DNA from: Yponomeuta sedellus
Lineage: Eukaryota; Arthropoda; Insecta; Lepidoptera; Yponomeutidae
Direction of reading: 5' to 3'
Length of the DNA: 64,000 bases
Assembly (NCBI GenBank): GCA_934045075.1
Contig: OW203732.1
Location: forward strand, 7,589,001-7,653,000
The translations under genes and the position numbers were made by a program. Below the pieces are notes generated by a model. It was given only the letters and a program-made list of their open reading frames with translations, had not been told where the DNA came from and did not search any database. Positions 11,631 through 20,417 of the stretch are shown in pieces; the stretch's first letter is position 1; each line of letters begins with the position of its first letter.

Positions 11631-12254
11631 AGGAAGCGTCTTTTCGACAGATCGGGTATTGCTAAAAAGTAACTAAGCTAAGATATAAGGCTAGAAACTA
11701 TCGGGAATATTTATAACAGCATGATGCCTTAAAACACTGACTTAAATAGTCTGTGGTGGAGATTTCACAAGGGAAAATCGTAATCACAGATTAAATAAGC
11801 AGACTCTAAGGAGTGCTTTGAAGGAGTCGTATTTTTATAAGGTCGTAACAGTGTTATTTATAAAAAATACATGATTTCTTAAAACACTCCTCAAGTTCAG
11901 TTTAAAGATTTTGGAGTAAATGAAAAGACGTACACGCAGATTATATAAACCGCGTCTGAGGAGTGTTTTAGTTAGGGAGATTGTTTCTAAGACCGCAAAA
12001 GTTTTTAATATTATTGCATGCAGCCTCGTTTTTGACGAAAAGCAAGAAAGTGGATGATTACGACAACGCAATACTTTTTTTTATAATTAATCACATGACT
12101 ACTTACTGTATTGAATCATGTGGCCACCCAGGCACTAAGATATCTGCATAATACCTATTTATAGTCCAAACAAACATTACATTTCTTTACAATCTAGCAT
12201 AGCTCGTACCTACTTGCTGATAAGTATTTTAACAGTATATTTTGGGCACTTTTG

Positions 12255-12300
12255 CCACTGAAAAAAGTTGTAGTGAAAACACTACAACTTTTTTCAGTGG
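12255..12300. repeat. Perfect hairpin, 21-bp arms, 4-base loop
   Basis: CCACTGAAAAAAGTTGTAGT G, AAAA loop, then the exact reverse complement. The arms have no mismatch. No coding or promoter context is visible. Confidence 0.9.
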
Positions 12301-12439
12301 GAAAAGAGTTTTATTCCAGCCATCAATCGAAAAAAATATTACGAGTAATCAAAGGGAAATAAAAGTAAATAGGTTAATCAACTAATGCAGTTCAGTAATA
12401 ACCATATTCCGAGTTTTAGCAAGCAAACATAACTTTAAA

Positions 12440-12865
12440 AAAACGGGCCAAGTGAGAATCAGACTCGCGCAGTGAGGGTTCCGTACAAATTTGTAGGTAG
12501 GTAGGCTTACATATTATAAATAGTTTAGGAATGTGTCTCGCCTTTTCCGAGTTTTTCCCGAATTTCGAAGACTATTTTTTTAAGATTTAATTACAAATGT
12601 AAATAAAAATTATTTTCAGATTTTTCCTGTATTTGTAGTAAAAGACGTGCCGTGTTTAAACGGTATAAACGGCCGTAACTTTTTTTTACGTTAGTTAACT
12701 TAGAAGATTGATTTTCACAATTTTAAGGGACTGTAAACGGTTTCAATTTCTACTCGATACCTCCCTGCGTTTCCGAGATTAACATCTTGATGGACGGACG
12801 GACGGACAACAACGTGATCTTATAAGGGTTTCGTTTTTCCTTTTCAGGTACGGAGCCCTAGAAAT
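12440..12865 (+). repeat. Lepidopteran interspersed repeat (GGGTTCCGTAC ... GTACGGAGCCCT)
   Basis: Begins CGGGCCAAGTGAGAATCAGA and CTCGCGCAGTGAGGGTTCCG, carries GGACGGACGGACGGAC near 12790-12810 and ends GGTACGGAGCCCTAGAAA. The AGGGTTCCGTAC start and GTACGGAGCCCT end form short inverted termini. This pattern is a very common repeat in moth and butterfly genomes (general knowledge). Non-coding. Confidence 0.65.
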
Positions 12866-13004
12866 TAGGAATATTAACGGATATTCTTAACTTTCGTTCA
12901 ATTTTAGACTGCCAACTGTATCACATCCGATTACCATGCCGGGGGTAATGGGTCCTATTCCAAATGGAGATCGCCGTACGTTTGTACAAATTACCTCAGT
13001 CTGG

Positions 13005-13470
13005 GTTAACACTTTATTGCGCAACCAGAAAAAAATATACTACCATGATTTCTTAGCAATGTTACATAATTGGCGGTCTTTTCGCTTAGTGCGATCTCCT
13101 GCTGTGTAGTGTCGGCATAGAGAATAGCACCAACCCAATTCTTCCCGCGGGTGTCGTAAAAGGCACTAAAGGACACAAACCGGGGGGTGGGCAACAGCGC
13201 CCCCTGCAGTACAATTCCACCGAACTGCGATCCCCAAACCGCATGCCCAGCGTGGGGATTATGGGCATTACCCCCTATGATAGCACAACGTGCCGCTCTT
13301 TAGGGGAGGGCTATGTCCAGCAGTGGTCTAGTACTTATAGCCTGACGACGATCTCTTCCAGGCAACCCTTGTATGGAGTGGATCGCATGAATAATACTGG
13401 GTATATTTCCATGTCAGTGATGTTCTTGTCCGGTTATCTTGAAAGAAACCCGCTGCTCGGTTGACTCCGC
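13005..13470. repeat. LINE-associated repeat copy, related to 5.0-5.3 kb
   Basis: A nearly collinear copy of 5090-5290 (GAGAATAGCACCAACCCAAT, TTCCCGCGGGTGTCGTAAAA, CATGCCCAGCGTGGGGATTA) inserted into or joined with the ATTTCTTCCAG family: the CAATTGGCGG-type half precedes it and ATCTCTTCCAGGCAACCC follows at 13351. This suggests nested insertion. Open frames here are repeat-derived. Confidence 0.55.
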
Positions 13471-13534
13471 ACGCGTTGACTTGTCTTTCCTGTGAGCTAG
13501 GCCGACTATGCTGTCTGGTTGGTAAAGGTTAAGC

Positions 13535-13720
13535 CAAGTCAGAGGCCTTAGGGCGGCTTGAAAACGTCTGACAGTAAGACCAGCCACTAGTCTTGCAAGT
13601 CTCCACCAATCCGGACTTGACCCCCGTGGTGGAGTATGGCCTATACCTTCCTCATAGAAGAGACCCGTGCCCCTCGGTGGGAAAATAATGGGTTGATGAT
13701 GATGATGATGGTAAAGGTAT
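13535..13720 (+). repeat. 5S-derived SINE 3' part with (GAT)n tail
   Basis: Shares TTAAGCCAAGTCAGAGGCCT, the CAATCCGGACTTGACCCCCG block and the terminal GGGTTGATGATGATGATGAT with the copies at 24.1 and 25.1 kb. The 5S-like head is absent, so it is a 5'-truncated copy. Confidence 0.6.
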
Positions 13721-14099
13721 AGACAAGGCTTACCTCATCTAAAAACGATGTCCAAGTTGTCTCTTCACTCATCTGCAAGTGAAAGTGACGCTACACGCTG
13801 TATTAATCATCTCATTACGTACATAGACGCAAAGGACGTAGAGTTATGTCAAATATAGAGTTATTGCAGTATGCACAATAACATTGAGCGTACCTAGTTA
13901 CAGTGTGCTCTGTATTAATGATCAATTAGATTTGATTAACGGCTGTTTGTTCCTCAATCGGATTCCAAGCAATTACCGCACCAGCTAATGCGATAGGCAT
14001 TCAAAGACAATTAGCAACGTGAACGTATCTAATTTTAAATAGTTGTTAGGACCTGCCGCGATCGTAGCTCTTTTCCGATGCTGTGGACTGTATTTTTTC

Positions 14100-14200
14100 T
14101 ATAAACAAGCCACTACGGAGCACAGCCTTTCTCTCAGAGAGAGAGAGAGAGGACCTAATTACCACGCGCGCCCACCGCGGATCGACTGTATTAATTAATA
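14100..14200 (+). repeat. tRNA-derived SINE fragment with GA microsatellite
   Basis: CTCTCAGAGAGAGAGAGAG then ACCTAATTACCACGCGCGC and CACCGCGGAT. The same order (CTCTC or CTTTC, GAGAGA, CTTAATTACCACGCG, CACCGCGGATTCGAATCCCG) appears at 32630-32710, inverted at 23440-23530, and partly at 48895-48970. Confidence 0.5.
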
Positions 14201-14439
14201 CTCAATACTCAATAATTTATTGCATTCCACAAGTATATACAAATGACATAATTAAAAATATGGATCTTTGTGGACCCTGTAGGGCACGCAATATTATAAA
14301 TTATAGAAGGCCTTTATAAATTAGGCCTAAGATATTTTAATTCTAATTATATTGTACTATTATCAAACATTATTATTATAAAGACTATTTTAATTAGAAT
14401 AAATTAGGTAAATTTCTTTAAAACTTATTGAACTGACAT

Positions 14440-15600
14440 TACCAATAATAATAATTTCCGCACAACGCAATCACTTCCTGTCCTAAAAAAGTGTTTGCTA
14501 GTGGTTACAAGTGCTTACCTCAGAATACCCCATAGTAACCACTTGGAACCACTTTATCAGGCAAGGACATCAGCATGGAGATAGACCCAGACTGGCCATT
14601 TGTACAAAACAAGTAACTACCAGGCGATTGAGCGCATGTCTTTCTCTCTCTGAGTGACGCCTTGTGCCCTACTCAGACGTTTATAGGTTTGGCGTCCTCC
14701 AGATGGAATTATAGTAAATCTTCGACCTCGGATTAGGTAAAGCGTGTTTATTAAAACTTTAGTCGGCAGAAGTACTTACCTGTAAAGTTGACAAAATCTC
14801 GTGATCATACTTTCGTGTCTAGATCTCGTGATATAACTTTTCAGAAGATATACAGTATGATAAGTTTGCGTGTTTCAATTCAAAATATAAATGCTATCTT
14901 TGCGCTGATATAATGGAACTGTGCTCATAGTTCCTAATTTAAATATAGCCCATATTACAAAAACTCTAAGGACTAGGTAAGTTCATTTCAGGCTGTACCG
15001 GTATATGGTAGCAACGCACTCGATAAACAATTTAAGGTTTACTCAAGACGTTTCTAATGTTAATTTAAACTGGCCCACATTGTTTGCTTTAATCTTATGA
15101 CCTGTGATAACGATGTTAGTCTGGCGGCAAAGACGTCACAGTGTATCACAATACAAAAGGTCAGAATCGAATTTTGACTCATTTACCTAAACCACGTTTT
15201 GTGAAAAGTGTGCAGAATTTGTGTAAAAGTGTGCGTAACACTAGCAAACGTTGTTTTGCCATATTTAATAAGCCTATCTCAGATTTACCAAATATAAAAA
15301 AGTTCATAAAAATCAATAACAAACACTGTGACAAGAGTTTTTTTTTTATATTAGAATATTACTTTGCTTAGGCCGCTATTAAATAGCAACATTTTATTAT
15401 CAAGTGAATAAGTCCGACGATATCTTGCATCATGACATTTGCAGTTATTCGTAGATAAATTGTGTGAATGATGACCCTGTCAGTAAGCTATTTTTTCGTT
15501 TTATCTTAGGTGTTCTTAACAACGATACAATCAATTTACTTACTCATCGAGTCACATGTGGGAGTCCCCTTTAGTAATCTAAACTTTGCACTACGAAATA
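14440..15600. other. Repeat fragments, no gene
   Basis: 14450-14600 is a fragment of the CACACAACxxAATCACTT family. 15141-15371 has a 76-codon open frame, but its middle (AACGTTGTTTTGCCATATTT) is RTE-type tail sequence and I regard it as a transposon fragment. Nothing else is recognisable. Confidence 0.45.
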
Positions 15601-15613
15601 CAAAATGCCTCTT

Positions 15614-16049
15614 ATACTTTTTTTATTTTTAATGCACTAACCCGTGCTAAGGACAAATTTAAAAACCTATTTAGAGGCTAAAAAATTCACCCATGCCGGG
15701 ATTCGAACCCGCAACCTCTGGCTATCCGTGCCAGCGCTCTACCAATTGAGCCAATGGGCGACTCACCGGCATCAGTGAAATTTTGAACCTCTTTACACTA
15801 TTCTCTGTATTACGTACAGGCAGCGACATCTAGCTTAAGCAAATTGCATCACTTACAGCCCCGACTACCTACTTTGCAGTTAGGTTTTACATCGGAACGA
15901 TATCACTGTACCCACATGATTATACTATTTCCACTGATGCCGGTGAGTCGCCCATTGGCTCAATTGGTAGAGCGCTGGCACAGATAGCCAGAGGTTGCGG
16001 GTTCGAATCCCGGCATGGGTGAAATTTTTAGTCTCTAAATAGGTTTTTT
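15614..16049. mobile_element. SINE with tRNA-like modules in inverted orientation at both ends
   Basis: A 12-bp target duplication (AAAATGCCTCTT at 15602-15613 and 16050-16061) brackets the element. Its left end carries a tRNA-like module on the minus strand (about 15693-15764) with its A/T-rich tail, and its right end carries the same module on the plus strand (about 15947-16020). Each has an A-box-like TGGCTCAATTGG and a B box GGTTCGAATCC, so RNA polymerase III could in principle start from either side. The middle is about 180 bp of unique body. The transcript would fold into a long hairpin. TSD length fits target-primed retrotransposition. Confidence 0.8.
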
Positions 16050-16597
16050 AAAATGCCTCTTTCTCAAGCTCAATGGAAGATAAACTAATAGATTTTTTAT
16101 AAGCCTTATAAACAAGTGCGGTTAATTTTGTTGCCGAATATGTGACTAACATATGAAACGTATCTGATGATAAAAGCGAAACCTGGAAACAGTTGCTTCT
16201 GTATTGATAAATTAAACCAAATCTACGAGTAGCAGGCCGAACTTAACAGCTTTCTTATTATTATTTTTATATTTTATTGCACACGAAACGTTTAACGGGA
16301 TATTACATAAGAAAGAAGATATACAAAGGCGAACTTATCTCTGAAAGAGATTTCTTCCAGCAAACCTTAAAGAGTTTCTTTATAAAAACACGATACCACT
16401 AAAAAAACTAGAGGTGTTTTATTCAACCTGTGTTTACGTCTTGTCAGTAAGCGTTCTTGGATTGTTTTAAGGAATTCTGAGTGTATAAAAGGCCGTTAAA
16501 TTCTCTATTACAACTATCAATGCAATATCTTGAAAATTCAGCCGATATTGAGGTCAGTCAATACTGAAAAAATTTATTGCATAAAAAGTTTTGCACG

Positions 16598-16651
16598 AAT
16601 ACGTTTTTCCACACTTAGGCTTAAGGTCGCCTAAGTGTGGAAAAACGTATT
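16598..16651. repeat. Perfect hairpin, 23-bp arms, 8-base loop
   Basis: AATACGTTTTTCCACACTTA GGC, 8-base spacer, then the exact reverse complement. It is AT-flanked with no gene context. Confidence 0.9.
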
Positions 16652-16734
16652 GTATGCTCCATAGCATTATCTACCAGCTATTGTTAGTTATTGTGTTATG
16701 CGTTATTTCAATAATACTTTGTATAATTCTTCTT

Positions 16735-16980
16735 CTTCTTCAGGCTATATTATGTAGTTCACTGCTGGATATCCTAATGAGCGCCATAGCGCCTCTTCAG
16801 CTAGCCGCATCCAGCATCTGCCGGCAGTTTTTCGCAGATCGTCATGCCGTTGTATAATTAACTCGAATTAAGGTTGTCTGGAAGAGATCGCTCTTAGCGA
16901 TAAGACCACCAATTGTATAACATTACTTAGATTTAAGAATCATGGTTGTAATATTTTTCTGGTTGTGCAATAAAGTGTTC
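16735..16980 (-). repeat. Non-LTR retrotransposon 3' end, inverted
   Basis: Minus-strand translation of 16860-16740 reads like the tail of the element at 17371-17547: cytosine-rich blocks for a D-D-L-R-K motif, then CRQMLDAAS-type sequence, ending next to GCCTGAAGAAGAAG. 16880-16980 continues as an inverted ATTTCTTCCAG-family tail (TTGTGCAATAAAGTGTTC). Confidence 0.5.
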
Positions 16981-17104
<124 letters not shown>

Positions 17105-17340
17105 ATTAGCAGAACCGATAACCGTTGGGGTAGACTGGTTTTTGAGTGAAGTCCGCGAACCAGGTCGAGCGACAACATTCGCAAAGCGGCGGGCAGTGAC
17201 TGGAAGAGAGGGCCGAAGATTGGGCTCAGTTGCGTGTCTTGGGAGAGGCCTATGATCAACCGTGGACTCACACCGGCAGATTATGATGAAGTAATTATCA
17301 GCGCCCGCGACACCGTTGGCATGGTAAACGATTAGTGTAT
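17105..17340 (+). pseudogene. Non-LTR retrotransposon ORF C-terminus, broken
   Basis: Plus-strand translation beginning at about 17109 gives RTDNRWGRLVFE, a stop, then SPRTRSSDNIRKAAGSDWKR, a recognisable terminal motif of lepidopteran non-LTR polyproteins (x-W-x-D-x-I-R-K-x-A-G-x-x-W). A premature stop and later decay (GPKIGLS) show it is dead. It is followed at 17371 by a second, better preserved tail of the same type. Confidence 0.6.
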
Positions 17341-17370
17341 AATCTATGTCCACTCTGAAAATGGAGTAAA

Positions 17371-17547
17371 CGTGTCCTTGAGTGGAAATCGCGACTCGGC
17401 AAACGTAGTGTAGGACGCCCTCCGACTAGGTGGGATGACGATCTGCGAAAAACTGCAGGCAGATGCTGGATGCGGCAAGCTGAATACAGGGCGCTATGGC
17501 GCTCATTAGGGGAGGGCTATGTCCAGCAGGGGACTAGTATAGCCTGA
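17371..17547 (+). pseudogene. Non-LTR retrotransposon ORF C-terminus (59 codons, stop intact)
   Basis: An uninterrupted frame translates as RVLEWKSRLGKRSVGRPPTR then WDDDLRKTAGRCWMRQAEYR, then ALWRSLGEGYVQQGTSIA and a TGA stop. The GRPPTRWDDDLRK-x-AG-x-x-W pattern and the GEGYVQQ ending are typical of the extreme C-terminus of lepidopteran LINE polyproteins. The upstream catalytic domains are absent, so the copy is 5'-truncated. It is followed by the GCCTGACGACGACG simple tail. Confidence 0.7.
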
Positions 17548-18679
17548 CGACGACGACGGCGACGACTCTGAAAATAATGGTGAAAAAACTTTTGTAATCG
17601 GTCAAGAACTTTCGAAGATTACCCCGTAAATAAGAACAACAACAAACTTTTACAAATCTCATCGCTTGTGCCACTCGAAGTGAACTTTCTTTACTACAGA
17701 TTCTGTGGCAGACACTCTGTTTAATATAATTGTTCTGGGGTTGATGTTGATATCATTTCGTTCCCACTTGCTGTGGCATAAACAAGTCGCAGAAACTGCG
17801 CGTTTACTGCGTTTGTAAATAGTTTCGCTGAGCGAATTTAAGGTACGCGAACAAGTTAGTAAGAATCGTGAATAATTTAAGGCTGCTCTTACGTCGGGCA
17901 TGTTGTCTCGCTCGCTCAATCTGTAATTTTTAGTGATTATAACAAATATTATTAGATTATACCCGTTTAATATATAACTATTTATGATCGCGAGTCACTA
18001 GGAAATATTATTGTAGAAAATGAGTATAATTTTGATGCGACAACCTATAAGTGGGTGAGCAATTACCATGTTATTTGTGTGTGTGTTTTTTTTTCTCTGT
18101 GACTGTATTGTTGTATCGCCTGTTGGTTGTCGTATTTAAATAAAATAAAATAAGTGTGGTCTCGCAGTTTGATAGATAACAAAGGTTTTATTTTACCACT
18201 AGCAGTGCCCCGCGGTGTTACCGCGGTTTGTCGATTTTCCAATGGGAATAAGATATTTTCCCGTATTAAAAAGTAGCTTATGAGTTTATCCAGGGTGCAT
18301 ATCAAATTTAGTTAAAATCGCTCCAACCGTTCAGACGTGAAAAAGTAACAAACATACACACTCACAAACTTTCACCATTTCAATATCAGTGAGATGAAAA
18401 GTGAGTAAGAGAAAAATATGTTTTGAATGTCTGTAATTTTATTATCTATCAAACCCGCAGACCACTTCTATTAGAAGTGTACTATTTTCTTTACAATATT
18501 AAAAATGTGCGAGCGAGACAGCATGCCAGTTGTAACAGCAGCCTTAAGCGCTTAAACCCTTTTGAGTGCGCCGTCAAGATGTTCTTTTATTAAATTTCGG
18601 AAAGCAACATCTTGAAATGAGCACTCAAGAGCCACCTTGAGGTAAGAGGTAAGAGCGCATTATTCATGACGACTCTCAT

Positions 18680-18881
18680 GGCCTTATTTATAAAAAAACG
18701 ATTCCACTAACAAACGCCTAGAGGCGTTTTATTTAATCTGTGGTTACGTCTTTTCCTTGTAAAATCTCTACTAATAAAATCTCTCTATAATAATAGTCTC
18801 CGACTATTATTATTTGTTTTTGGAGTGTTACAACACTGTGTTTGTTTACAACACAGGAGTTGTGTTTTTATGAATAAGGCC
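18680..18881. mobile_element. Small inverted-repeat element (GGCCTTATTTATAAAAA ends)
   Basis: Left end GGCCTTATTTATAAAAA and right end TTTTTATGAATAAGGCC are imperfect inverted repeats about 200 bp apart. Related pieces (AAGGTCGTAAC, CGGCCTTACTT) occur near 11830-11960 and 45960. It has no coding capacity. A target duplication is not clear. Confidence 0.5.
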
Positions 18882-18904
18882 GTAAGTATTTGGTTAATTC
18901 ATAG

Positions 18905-19235
18905 TTGGTAGAGTAGCTTAGTGGGTAGAGTAGCTTAGTGGGTAGGACAATGGACTCGGAAGCGAGGGCCCCAGGTTCGATTCTCAGTGCGGGCATGTAC
19001 CGATGGCTTTGTTTTCTAAGTTATGTACATACATGTGTGAAGTTGTAGTAGTTATACAACTCGCTAACTGTGAAGGAAAACATCGTGAGGAAACCTGAGT
19101 GTTAGAGGTGTTCAAATACATCAGCGCTTGAAAGGGCCAATCCGCAGTGGGCACGCTTAATAATTAATCCCATTATATCTCATAGAGAGATGTCCTGTGC
19201 CCTGCAATGAGACGTTTATAGACTACATAAAAAAA
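18905..19235 (+). repeat. tRNA-derived SINE
   Basis: The head has a duplicated A-box-like TAGCTTAGTGGGTAG (18913 and 18931), then ATGGACTCGGAAGCGAGGGC and a B-box-like GGTTCGATTCTC, followed by a body with CATGTACCGATGGCTTTGTT and GAAAACATCGTGAGGAAACC, and ends near GTGCCCTGCAATGAGACGTT. This is the classical layout of lepidopteran tRNA-derived SINEs. A related 3' half is at 32600-32745. Confidence 0.7.
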
Positions 19236-19494
19236 TTAGACGTTAATCAATTGTAAGGAGCCGACGATTATGTTACATAATTTTAGTACAATGACAGATT
19301 CTGGGTCGGGTCATGTGACAAGTTGAATTCGTTTCAGAACCTAGAAGGTTTGTCACATGTTACGTGCTCGCGTAGGCTTCAACCAGCAATTCAGTTAAAT
19401 TCATGTATTATTTATTACTATAGCTATTTAGTTTAATCTTATACACGTAAATACAAACACTTTTATTATGTGACCAACCTTGAAATCACGGAAA

Positions 19495-19640
19495 CTAAGT
19501 ATATCGCAGCCACCGGCTCGCTGGACCGACAATCTGTGGAAGATTGCTGGCTGTGGGTGGATGATAATGGCCGTGGACAGAAGGAAGTGGCGTGCCTATG
19601 TCCATCAGTACGAGTACGGGCTAATTGCTTGATTGATTAA
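19495..19640 (+). pseudogene. Non-LTR retrotransposon ORF C-terminal remnant
   Basis: Translation gives SQPPARWTDNLWKIAGCGWM then IMAVDRRKWRAYVHQYEYGL, a diverged version of the R-W-x-D-x-L-x-K-x-AG-x-x-WM ... R-x-x-W-R-x-x-x-x-x-V-x-Q motif seen at 17371-17547. Confidence 0.55.
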
Positions 19641-20049
19641 AAGGCAATACGTTGTATAGAAATCGGGCCCTCGCCCTCTTTCGTGTGGGCTTAGTCGATA
19701 CATTTTGTATCGCGTCTTTTCTGCGCCCCTTCGGAGTGGTGGCTGGCTAAGATTCATTGTGGGCTCGTAGGTCCGCGTAGTAGCCATTAAGAAATGCAAA
19801 TCTGATTACAGGACTAAGCTATATGCACAACGAAACTATTCCTTGTTATTTAACTACATCGTTTTCACTTATTAATTTATGTAAGTATATAATTACTGTA
19901 CGTTTATACGTCACTTACAAGAACATTGCTCACTGAACTTCCCCTAAACGGCTGCGGATGTAAATGTTTGTAAAAGGTTTAGATTCACAAATCAGAATCG
20001 TTTGGAATATAATGCACGACAACGTGTGTCGGGTCCGCTAGTATATTAT

Positions 20050-20165
20050 AAGATAAGAATATTCTTTATTGTACACACCAAAAAATAATTTCACAGATAA
20101 TAGTTACAAAAGAAGAGGTACAATTGGGGATTGCAATTGGTACAATTATACAGCAGTAAAACATA
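20050..20165 (+). repeat. ATTTCTTCCAG-family 3' fragment
   Basis: AGAATATTCTTTATTGTACA then GGTACAATTGGGGATTGCAA, the TTTATTGTAC start and CAATTGG part of the interspersed family. It lies 100 bp upstream of globin exon 1. Confidence 0.4.
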
Positions 20166-20240
20166 GATCGTCCTCTCTTTCTAGTCATTTTCGGGTGCTT
20201 GAAAAATTTTCGTAGAGCGTCATTGTGACCACTTTCCTCT

Positions 20241-20262
20241 TGGTCCCCTTGCAGAGGCTGCG
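20241..20262 (+). promoter_or_regulatory. Probable 3' splice site and 5' UTR segment before the globin 1 start
   Basis: A pyrimidine-rich run ending CCCCTTGCAG (to 20254) directly precedes AGGCTGCG and the ATG at 20263. This looks like the acceptor of an intron within the 5' UTR, so the globin 1 promoter and first non-coding exon would lie further upstream, in the first 20 kb or outside the window. No TATA box or initiator is obvious immediately before the ATG. Confidence 0.55.
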
Positions 20263-20417
20263 ATGGGCGGGTGGCTGAGCTACATGTGGTGGGGCGGCGC
20301 CCCGGACGCGGCGGACCCCGTCTCGGGGCTCACGAGGCGGGACGTGCGCGCCGTGCAGCGCTCCTGGGCGCCCCTCTACGCCGACAGCGTCGGCACTGGC
20401 ACTGAGCTGCTGAAAAG
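20263..20417 (+). CDS. glob1: Globin 1 coding exon 1
   Basis: 155 nt from the ATG to AAA-AG, donor GTGGGC at 20418. Encodes residues 1-51 plus two bases of codon 52: the MG- extension, a SGLTRRDVRAVQRSW segment (pre-A and A helix) and start of helix B (ELLKR). The exact 155-nt length and split arginine codon are repeated in globin 2. Confidence 0.9.

Noticed and set aside
15614..16049. Interpretation of the palindromic SINE as a DNA transposon with terminal inverted repeats
   Set aside because: The 12-14-bp, length-variable target duplications at three copies and the A-rich tail fit target-primed retrotransposition better.
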